Shown: piece after piece, positions 35,215-41,663 of the stretch
How positions within the stretch are numbered: position 1 is the stretch's first letter
How the letters are laid out: every line of letters begins with the position of its first letter
Source of the DNA: UPXZ01 sp964541615
GTDB lineage: Bacteria > Bacteroidota > Bacteroidia > Bacteroidales > Paludibacteraceae
DNA: 44,548 nucleotides
Direction: 5' to 3'
NCBI GenBank assembly: GCA_964541615.1
Contig: CAZIRA010000007.1
Location: 1 to 44,548 of the forward strand
The notes under the pieces: model-generated
Database searches by the model: none
The model's input: the letters and a program-made list of their open reading frames with translations, nothing else
Told to the model about the DNA's origin: nothing
Translations under genes and position numbers: made by a program

Positions 35215-36207
35215 CTAAATCTCAAATTTTGATCTTTTTGGTAAGATGCTGTCAAAGGATGATTTGAGCTCTTCGAGCACGGTATCATAATTACGGATAT
35301 GCACATTGTCGTTTACACAAACTATACTGTAAGACTGCTCACGAATTGCTTTTATAGCTTGTTTCGATTTCAACACAAGAGGAAACATTTTAGCGTCTAA
35401 ATAGGTATTGTAAGCCAGGAAATTCCCGGAACAAATCTGCCACGTTTTGAATAATTCGGGCGTCAAATCATTGTCGCTTCTGAATCGATGCGAAGACATT
35501 TCAGTCAGTTCTGCACCACATTTATCCCAAACTTCTTCGTAAGTTGATTTCAAAAACGATTTCGTATTATGTGGCGTTCGCAAAGTCGAAAATTTCTTTT
35601 TGTACTTGAAAAGAGAGGTCATCCTCCGTTTATTTCCATACGATGGATCGAACCATTTATCGTAATCGCGTTTGAAAACTTCCTGTTTATCAAAGTACTT
35701 GTTGATTAAGCGGATGTTATTTTTCAGCATTTTACCAAACTGCGAGCGCCCAAAATTAGTTCGAAAAGCTGCTATGTCTTTCGGAAGTCCATTCTCGAAA
35801 AATCGTGTCGGTTGTACCTGATTTATCAAAAAGACATCGTCGTTGAAATAGACAAACTGCTCTGCTAAATCCGGGATTCTGTGAAGGTAAATCTCTATCA
35901 CATTGGAATTGAAGACAGGCAGATATTCCTTTGGAATAAAATCTTCATGATTGACAAGGTTAAGCTTCGGATGATTTTCATCCAGCCAATCCGGCTTTTG
36001 TCCACACGTTACAAAGTGGATTTTTCTCACCCATGGAGCAAATTTTTCTACACCTCTAAACCAATATTTCAGCAATCCGTAATCCCGAAATCGCGCTTCA
36101 GACAGCTCATTAACTGTATTATCAATTTTCCCCGAGTACCTGGCAAAATCCTTCTTCCAGTTTGGGTCGTTCATGTCCACCCACGTAATTACAAAGTCTA
36201 TCTCCAT
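35215..36207 (-). CDS. Second Stealth-family sugar phosphotransferase
   Basis: A second, clearly diverged Stealth protein of 330 residues. CR1 reads IDFVITWVDMNDPNW, with the usual VDGSD as VDMND. CR2 reads YGLLKYWFRGVEKFAPWVRK, followed by IHFVTCGQKPDWL and QFVYFNDDVFL. CR3 includes LRTPHNTKSFLKSTYEEV and HRFRSDNDLTPELFKTW. CR4 ends VCVNDNVHIRNYD to LPKRSKFEI. The two Stealth proteins share the motif layout but little identity outside it, so they are probably not a recent duplication and may use different sugars. It lies downstream of the GH16-like gene on the same strand, and an 8-bp-period repeat sits directly before its start codon. Confidence 0.9.
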   Translation of the reverse strand: MEIDFVITWVDMNDPNWKKDFARYSGKIDNTVNELSEARFRDYGLLKYWFRGVEKFAPWVRKIHFVTCGQKPDWLDENHPKLNLVNHEDFIPKEYLPVFNSNVIEIYLHRIPDLAEQFVYFNDDVFLINQVQPTRFFENGLPKDIAAFRTNFGRSQFGKMLKNNIRLINKYFDKQEVFKRDYDKWFDPSYGNKRRMTSLFKYKKKFSTLRTPHNTKSFLKSTYEEVWDKCGAELTEMSSHRFRSDNDLTPELFKTWQICSGNFLAYNTYLDAKMFPLVLKSKQAIKAIREQSYSIVCVNDNVHIRNYDTVLEELKSSFDSILPKRSKFEI

Positions 36208-36313
36208 TTATTGGTTTTTTTGATGACTGGTTAATTGGTTGAGTGGTAAACTATTAAACTATTTTACTAATCAACTAATCAACTACTTAACTATTCAACT
36301 ATTCAACTATTTA
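36208..36313. repeat. Degenerate 8-bp-period tandem repeat
   Basis: From 36250 to 36313 eight contiguous octamers follow the form ACTAnTnA: ACTATTAA, ACTATTTT, ACTAATCA twice, ACTACTTA, ACTATTCA twice, ACTATTTA. Just before it, three octamers follow TnAnTGGT (TGACTGGT, TAATTGGT, TGAGTGGT at 36224-36247), with TTATTGGT in the same phase at 36208. The array fills the spacer between the GH16-like and second Stealth genes and forms the 5' flank of the latter. Confidence 0.75.
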
Positions 36314-36319
36314 CTAAGA

Positions 36320-37642
36320 CTACTCTCTCACTTCAAACACCTTTATCCAATCTACTTCAAATTTTCCGGATGAGGGCTCCATTTTTTTTGGAATAAACGA
36401 ATTAATTCCTAAATAAAGTGCTTCCTGAGGGATGTTTTCGGTTGTTCGGTACACTTCAAAGTTATTCAGATACCAAACCAGTGCCCGTGGAGTCCATTCC
36501 AGCGTGTAAATAAAATACTGGTTTTCTGAAATCCCTGTGATTTCCACACCGTCAATTCTGTGCAGGTTGGCATTTCCCATGGTGATTTCAGCTCCGTTGA
36601 AATGGAAGATATTGACATGAGGCAGTTTACGATCGCCGCTCAGCCAAAATGCATGGTGTAGTGCTCCGCTGCACCGGATTTTTGCGGAGAAAATGCCGTA
36701 TTTCTGTTTGAAAGTAGCTGAAGTTTGAATAGCGTCAGAGGTAAATTTGAAATCTTTTTCGACGAATCCTTTCTGAATATCCCATGCCAAAGCACGGTTC
36801 GGAAGTTCTACGGTATGGATTGTCAAAACTCCTTCTGAAGCACTCACGTTTCGCCCGTTGTTGTTCGCCTGGTGCTCATTGGTGAACGAATAATTTCCAA
36901 CCAATCTTGGATTTCCTGAATGAAAACCTGCCGACCAGCGCGAATTATCCAGTTTATCCCAATCGAAACGTTCCGAAAATGTTAATTTCACCTGGCTGTA
37001 TTTCTTGAAAATCGATGATTTATTTCTTTTTCCGGACGTGGAAGTTCTATCGCCGATTAGCTCGCGATAGCGTTGTTCCATCCGGTATTCATGCGTGGTC
37101 TCCCAACGGTCAGGATTTGCCCAGAAAGCATTCGATTGCTGAAATTCAGGTTCCGAAATTTTCTTTTTAAGTTCTTCAAACTCTCTTACAGCAAGCGATT
37201 CGTGGTATTGTGAGTAGTTTTTATATTCTTTGGATTGTTCGAAATTTTTGAGCTTTTCAATCTTTTCAGATACCTCCAAAATGGACAAACTCTTCAAATT
37301 CAGCGAATCGGGATTGGACTTGAAATCAAGATAATCTTTGAGGATTTGTGAGTTTTTTGTTTCGTAATAGAGCTTTATATTCACGTCATTCAGCAATTTT
37401 TCATACTGCCGAATGATTCGGTTTTCGTCTGTGTCCTTGTACTTTTTAGATTTGTAAAGTTCTTTTTTCTGCCTGAAATCTACTGAATTTACATACTCTT
37501 CCAAGCGATTTTTATCTTGAAGTTCATCTATAGAAAAATCCTGCTCATCGCCACTTGTGGTAAGCTGAACAGCATCAATCTTCTTTTCAAAAGAATCGGT
37601 GGATTGTACCACTCTAAAAAGACGTTTCCAGAATAAATTCAT
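36320..37642 (-). CDS. GH16-fold protein with altered catalytic motif, in a polysaccharide locus
   Basis: The C-terminal half (about residues 205-440) has the laminarinase/GH16 sandwich fold: KYGIFSAKIRCSGALHHAFWLSGD, a YFIYTLEWTPRALVWYLNN block and the closing SGKFEVDWIKVFEVRE. The catalytic strand that normally reads ExDxxE (as in GEIDIMEYNG) is PHVNIFHFNG, putting His342, Asn344 and His347 at the three acidic positions. It is therefore probably not a hydrolase of the classical type and may be a binding protein. The N-terminal 200 residues are charged and helical, with repeated F/Y-containing segments (VDFRQKKELYKSKKY; EQSKEYKNYSQYHES). There is no signal peptide, also unusual for GH16. It precedes the second Stealth gene by 112 bp. 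Confidence 0.78.
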   Translation of the reverse strand: MNLFWKRLFRVVQSTDSFEKKIDAVQLTTSGDEQDFSIDELQDKNRLEEYVNSVDFRQKKELYKSKKYKDTDENRIIRQYEKLLNDVNIKLYYETKNSQILKDYLDFKSNPDSLNLKSLSILEVSEKIEKLKNFEQSKEYKNYSQYHESLAVREFEELKKKISEPEFQQSNAFWANPDRWETTHEYRMEQRYRELIGDRTSTSGKRNKSSIFKKYSQVKLTFSERFDWDKLDNSRWSAGFHSGNPRLVGNYSFTNEHQANNNGRNVSASEGVLTIHTVELPNRALAWDIQKGFVEKDFKFTSDAIQTSATFKQKYGIFSAKIRCSGALHHAFWLSGDRKLPHVNIFHFNGAEITMGNANLHRIDGVEITGISENQYFIYTLEWTPRALVWYLNNFEVYRTTENIPQEALYLGINSFIPKKMEPSSGKFEVDWIKVFEVRE

Positions 37643-37669
37643 AAGCCCCTGACCCCTAAAGGGGAAAAT
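37643..37669 (-). repeat. GC-rich hairpin repeat ending at the GH16-like start codon
   Basis: On the minus strand TTTTCCCC-TTTA-GGGG, then TCAGGGGCTT, abuts the ATG. The same layout (C-run/G-run hairpin, then AGGGGCTT and ATG) precedes argD at 23969-24001, which marks the two as one repeat family inserted in the same orientation relative to the gene. Confidence 0.55.
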
Positions 37670-37695
37670 TAAAAGAATTCAGTATCGAATATTGA

Positions 37696-37703
37696 CAAAA
37701 CTA
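37696..37703 (-). promoter_or_regulatory. Candidate -7 element for the GH16-like gene
   Basis: On the minus strand TAGTTTTG fits TAnnTTTG, 53 bp before the start codon. The short leader would consist largely of the GC-rich repeat. No -33 element is obvious. Confidence 0.38.
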
Positions 37704-37789
37704 TTTGAATGACACACACTAAAACCTGTTTACCTCAGACAGAGTCCCGATAATGTCAAAAAATCCCTACATTTATCATTGATGGAAAT

Positions 37790-38326
37790 TTAGATGGCCT
37801 CAATTCTCTCCAGACATTCTTCCACTGAATTTACAAAAATCGGTTTGTATTTTTCTTCTTTTGGAATAAAGTAACCTGTCCTCATCTCATCTGCCAGCTG
37901 TATCAATCTGTTGTAAAAACCATTGTAATTCAGACAAATCAATGGTTTTTTATGCTCGCCAACTGTTGCTGACGCAATGACATCAAACATCTCATCCAGT
38001 GTTCCAAATCCCCCGGGAAGCACCACAAAAGCATCAGCCATTTCCTTCATCCTTTTCTTCCGCTCACTCATGTCAGTGGTAACAATCTGCTGAGTAGGCA
38101 ATTGGCTAAGACGGTCAGAATGGATAATAATCTCAGGAATCACACCGATAATTTCACCATTTTCACCAGAAGCTCCTTCAGCTACTGCATCCATCAATCC
38201 TCCGGTAGCACCGCCATACACAAGTGTATAACCTTTTTCAGCGATTTTTTTCCCAAGCATTTTCCCCATTTCAATAAACCCGGGAGCGATACTGTTGCTG
38301 GATGAACAAAATACACAGATTTTCAT
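37790..38326 (-). CDS. LOG-family nucleotide 5'-monophosphate phosphoribohydrolase
   Basis: LOG-family (often mislabelled lysine decarboxylase) proteins split the N-glycosidic bond of nucleoside monophosphates; some release cytokinins, others recycle purine or pyrimidine nucleotides. From the start MKICVFCSSSNS the product has 178 residues, normal for the group. It contains LVYGGATGGLMDAVA and the signature PGGFGTLDEMFD. An open frame extends 32 codons further upstream with an aromatic-rich sequence unlike any LOG N-terminus, so I reject that start. It is downstream of gyrB but separated from it by a strong terminator. Confidence 0.9.
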   Translation of the reverse strand: MKICVFCSSSNSIAPGFIEMGKMLGKKIAEKGYTLVYGGATGGLMDAVAEGASGENGEIIGVIPEIIIHSDRLSQLPTQQIVTTDMSERKKRMKEMADAFVVLPGGFGTLDEMFDVIASATVGEHKKPLICLNYNGFYNRLIQLADEMRTGYFIPKEEKYKPIFVNSVEECLERIEAI

Positions 38327-38390
38327 TTTCAATAAGTATAAAACGATGTAAAACAGGATGTAGTATAATTCAAGCTGTATATAATCAAAA

Positions 38391-38428
38391 AAATTGAATA
38401 CCCGGACGTACCGGATATTCAATTTTTT
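38391..38428 (-). terminator. Terminator of gyrB
   Basis: AATTGAATA-c-CCGG and CCGG-a-TATTCAATT form a 13-bp stem with one mismatch and the loop ACGTA. Both strands carry T runs after it, so it may work in both directions. It starts 19 bp after the gyrB stop. Confidence 0.85.
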
Positions 38429-38446
38429 AATTATTTTGTTGCCAAA

Positions 38447-40414
38447 TCAGGCATCAATTTTTGCGTAAGTTGCATTCTGCTCGATAAATTGACGGCGTGG
38501 TGCTACGTCATCGCCCATCAGCATGGAGAACACGTGGTCTGCAGTAGCAGCATTTTCGATGGTAACCTGACGGAGCGTACGGTTTGCCGGATTCATGGTC
38601 GTATCCCAAAGCTGGGTTTCGTTCATCTCTCCAAGACCTTTGTAACGCTGTATAGTGATACCAGATTCACTTCCTCCACCGTATTTGTCGATAAATGCGT
38701 GGCGCTGATGATCATCCCAGCAATATTCTTCATTTTTTCCTTTTTTCATCAGATATAGAGGCGGCGTGGCAATGTATAAATATCCCTGCTCGATTACTTC
38801 TTTCATATGACGAAAAAAGAATGTCATCAGGAGCGTGGCAATGTGCGCACCATCGACGTCGGCATCGGTCATGATAACAATTTTTTTGTAACGTAAGCGA
38901 TTCATATTAAGCGCTTTGCTGTCCTCTTCCGTACCAATGGAAACGCCAAGAGCAGTGTAGATATTCTTAATTTCTTCGCTTTCAAGGACCTTGTGCGGCA
39001 TTGCTTTTTCCACATTCAAGATCTTACCTCTCAAAGGTAAAATTGCCTGAAACTCACGGCTGCGGCCTTGTTTGGCTGTACCACCTGCAGAGTCCCCTTC
39101 GACAAGGAATAGTTCACATTTATCGGGATCCTTGCTGGAGCAGTCGGCCAGTTTCCCTGGAAGTCCGCCTCCTGAAAGTGGTGATTTGCGTTGCACCAAC
39201 TCACGTGCTTTGCGTGCAGCGTGACGTGCAGTTGCAGCCAAAACCACTTTGTCAACAATCGTGCGGGCATCTTTTGGATTTTCCTCCAGGTAATTTCCGA
39301 GAGCTTCGCTAACTGCCATTTCCACAGACCCCATCACTTCGGTATTACCAAGTTTTGTTTTTGTCTGTCCTTCGAATTGAGGTTCAGCTACTTTAATGGA
39401 AATAACAGCTGTCAGACCTTCACGGAAGTCGTCACCGCTGATTTCAATTTTTTGTTTGTCTAATTTTTCAAGCAGTTTGTTGTCTTCAGCATATTTTTTC
39501 AACGTACGAGTCAACCCACGTCGGAATCCTGCCAAGTGCGTTCCACCTTCAATTGTATTGATATTATTCACATATGAGTGGATATTTTCATTGTAAGAGG
39601 TGTTATAAATCATCGCAATCTCTACCGGTGTGCCGTTTTTCTCTGTCGAAATGTGGATTACACTATCAATCAGGTCCTCGCGGCTTTCATCGATATAAGC
39701 AACAAATTCCTTCAAACCCTCTTTTGAAAAGAAAGTTTCTTCTTTGAAATTACCGTCTTCGTCAGCTTCACGCTTGTCGGTAAGTGTCAATGTGATGCCT
39801 GCGTTAAGATAAGCCAACTCGCGAAGGCGATTTGCCAACACATCATATTTGTACACCGATTCGATGAAAATAGTCTTATCAGGCAGGAAAGTAACCTGGG
39901 TACCTTGATTCGTGGTATCTCCAACCAGTTTCACATCAAATTGAGGATGTCCGCAAGAATATTCCTGTACGTATTTTTTCTTGTTGCGGGAAACTTCCAC
40001 ACGCATAAATGATGAGAGCGCATTCACACAGGATACACCCACACCGTGGAGACCTCCGGAAACTTTGTAGCTGTCTTTGTCGAATTTTCCTCCGGCGTGC
40101 AGTACCGTCATTACCACTTCCAGCGCAGAACGGCCTTCTTTCTCGTGCATATCCACCGGAATACCACGTCCATTATCTAAAACCGTGATGGAATTATCTT
40201 CATTTATTGTAACATTAATCGTGTCGCAATAGCCTGCAAGCGCTTCGTCGATGGAATTGTCCACTACTTCGTAAACCAGGTGGTGAAGTCCTTTGAAACC
40301 TACGTCGCCAATGTACATGGCCGGACGTTTTCTTACCGCTTCTAAACCTTCAAGCACCTGAATGCTGCTGGCTCCATACTGTTCGCTCGATGCATTAATT
40401 TGTTCTTCTGTCAT
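38447..40414 (-). CDS. gyrB: DNA gyrase subunit B
   Basis: GyrB is the ATPase subunit of the topoisomerase that introduces negative supercoils. The 655-residue product has the GHKL ATPase domain (VVDNSIDEALAGYCD, LDNGRGIPVDMHEKEG, GGLHGVGVSCVNALS), the transducer region ending before KLADCSSKDPDKCELFLVEG, and the TOPRIM metal-binding motifs EGDSAGG and DADVDGAHI. Its length is normal for Bacteroidetes. The IQRYKGLGEMNETQLWDTTM motif near the end distinguishes gyrase/topo IV B subunits, and the overall pattern fits GyrB better than ParE. It has its own promoter, a hairpin-rich leader and a terminator. Confidence 0.96.
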   Translation of the reverse strand: MTEEQINASSEQYGASSIQVLEGLEAVRKRPAMYIGDVGFKGLHHLVYEVVDNSIDEALAGYCDTINVTINEDNSITVLDNGRGIPVDMHEKEGRSALEVVMTVLHAGGKFDKDSYKVSGGLHGVGVSCVNALSSFMRVEVSRNKKKYVQEYSCGHPQFDVKLVGDTTNQGTQVTFLPDKTIFIESVYKYDVLANRLRELAYLNAGITLTLTDKREADEDGNFKEETFFSKEGLKEFVAYIDESREDLIDSVIHISTEKNGTPVEIAMIYNTSYNENIHSYVNNINTIEGGTHLAGFRRGLTRTLKKYAEDNKLLEKLDKQKIEISGDDFREGLTAVISIKVAEPQFEGQTKTKLGNTEVMGSVEMAVSEALGNYLEENPKDARTIVDKVVLAATARHAARKARELVQRKSPLSGGGLPGKLADCSSKDPDKCELFLVEGDSAGGTAKQGRSREFQAILPLRGKILNVEKAMPHKVLESEEIKNIYTALGVSIGTEEDSKALNMNRLRYKKIVIMTDADVDGAHIATLLMTFFFRHMKEVIEQGYLYIATPPLYLMKKGKNEEYCWDDHQRHAFIDKYGGGSESGITIQRYKGLGEMNETQLWDTTMNPANRTLRQVTIENAATADHVFSMLMGDDVAPRRQFIEQNATYAKIDA

Positions 40415-40434
40415 TTTTTAAACTACTTATTTTC

Positions 40435-40486
40435 AGAATATTACACAATATTCTATGATTCTAAAAAAGAATGGATTCACTAATCC
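40435..40486 (-). promoter_or_regulatory. Three hairpins in the gyrB leader
   Basis: Three inverted repeats sit end to end between the predicted transcription start and the gyrB start codon: AGAATATT-ACAC-AATATTCT (40435-40454), ATTCT-N5-AGAAT (40458-40472) and GGATT-CACT-AATCC (40473-40486). All arms pair perfectly. Alternatively the first is a 20-bp operator-like dyad on DNA. Confidence 0.5.
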
Positions 40487-40495
40487 AAAAACATA

Positions 40496-40503
40496 CAAAT
40501 ATA
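40496..40503 (-). promoter_or_regulatory. Candidate gyrB promoter (-7)
   Basis: On the minus strand TATATTTG fits TAnnTTTG, with TTTC 20 bp upstream as a weak -33. The leader would be about 75 bases. Confidence 0.5.
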
Positions 40504-40944
40504 CGAAAAAATTGCGAGATTTGGAAATTTTAGGAGGTGTAAATTGAGGAAAAATAAAAGATTTGTCAGAAATCCGGATTTGATGTAATCAGTGATAAAA
40601 TCAGATCCTTTTCAGTTGATTTTATCAACCAGAGGAATCAGTTTTTACACTTCTTCAGTGGTTCTGTAGGCAATTAAAAAATTCGTAGAGATTGACACAA
40701 CTCCCACTTAAATCCTGGTAATCTGTTGCAATATTTCGCACGAGAAATACTCAACTCGATCCCAACAAAACAAATAGCAGCCTTTTTAAACTTTCAACTT
40801 TCTCGCCTTTTTCTTCCAATAATGCAGCAAGTATTTGTGGAAAACAGCTTTGCTATTCTTTACAAATCCCTCGTCAATGCAGGAAATTTATTCATCAGCA
40901 AATAACATTAATAACAGAATAAACAAATACAATTATTTTGTCAT
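40504..40944. other. Gene-free spacer with an 11-bp inverted repeat
   Basis: No supportable gene is seen between the gyrB promoter and mgsA. TGATAAAATCA (40593-40603) and TGATTTTATCA (40617-40627) are perfect 11-bp arms separated by 13 bases, without a T run on either side. On the minus strand 40786-40887 is open for 33 codons without a start codon and ends in a basic stretch (LHYWKKKARKLKV); it could be the tail of a decayed gene but was not recognised. The rest looks like unstructured AT-rich spacer. Confidence 0.5.
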
Positions 40945-41388
40945 TTACCTTTTGAAAACTACATACTGAGGAGCTTTCGGTTCGTATTCCTCATCGTCCC
41001 AAAGCGGACTGGTAATCATCAGGTCGGCGCTGTAGCGGTTACAGGCAATGGGTACGTTGTGAATTCGGCATTGGCGCAGAAGCATCTGAATGTCGGCTTC
41101 GTGCGGATTGGCGCTGAGGTCATCAATTAAAAACACACAGAAATCAATTTGTTTATTAACCACCAAAGCTGCAATTTCAGCGTCGCCACCCATCGGACCG
41201 GAGTTCATTCTCTTCACTTCCACTTCAATGCCTTCGTCTTCAAAAGCTTGCTGGATAAGTCCTCCGGTTGTTCCGGTGCAGATTAATTTGTGCTGTGAAA
41301 GCATATCCGAATTAAACACTGCCCATTCAACCATATCAGCTTTACGTGCATCGTGGGCTACCAATGCTATCTTAAGTTGCTTCTTCAT
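40945..41388 (-). CDS. mgsA: Methylglyoxal synthase
   Basis: MgsA converts dihydroxyacetone phosphate to methylglyoxal and phosphate, a bypass that relieves sugar-phosphate build-up. The 147 residues from MKKQLKIALVAHDARK match the family throughout: HDARKADMVEW, CTGTTGGLI (phosphate binding), MNSGPMGGDAEIAALV with the catalytic aspartate region, and LIDDLSANPHEADIQMLLR. A Met five codons upstream (41403) is also possible, since the predicted transcript starts near 41415. It is the downstream neighbour of mutB but is separated by several hairpins and has its own -7 element. Confidence 0.94.
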   Translation of the reverse strand: MKKQLKIALVAHDARKADMVEWAVFNSDMLSQHKLICTGTTGGLIQQAFEDEGIEVEVKRMNSGPMGGDAEIAALVVNKQIDFCVFLIDDLSANPHEADIQMLLRQCRIHNVPIACNRYSADLMITSPLWDDEEYEPKAPQYVVFKR

Positions 41389-41421
41389 AATTTTTTCTTT
41401 CATTTTTTTGTTTCTTTTTTA

Positions 41422-41429
41422 CAAAGTTA
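41422..41429 (-). promoter_or_regulatory. Candidate mgsA promoter (-7)
   Basis: On the minus strand TAACTTTG fits TAnnTTTG and lies about 33 bp before the preferred start codon. The -33 element is unclear. Confidence 0.45.
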
Positions 41430-41537
41430 TGCATTTTCAGCAAACATTGTTTATTAAATTCATTCTTGAAATCGTTTAATCGTTACGTTTAATTAGAAAT
41501 GCAACAATCATTCCAAAGCAAAAAAAATGTTAAATAC

Positions 41538-41641
41538 CTGCCATAAAGGCAGAAAACCGAATTTATCAGGTAAAAGATAAATTCGGTTTCAATTCTTCTC
41601 AAACGATAGAGAATCGTTTGTCACACAGTTCTAAACCCATT
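41538..41641 (-). terminator. Cluster of hairpins after mutB
   Basis: In order from mutB on the minus strand: AAACCC/GGGTTT enclosing about 20 bases right after the stop; AAACGAT-N5-ATCGTTT (41601-41619); a perfect 14-bp stem AAACCGAATTTATC/GATAAATTCGGTTT with an 8-base loop (41554-41589); and CTGCC-ATAAA-GGCAG (41538-41552). No long T run follows, so termination efficiency is uncertain. The 14-bp stem is the best terminator candidate. Confidence 0.55.
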
Positions 41642-41663
41642 TAAGAAACTTAGAAAAGGGTTT

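Noticed and set aside
36250..36313. CRISPR array
   Set aside because: The units are 8 bp and contiguous, without spacers, and no cas genes are nearby.
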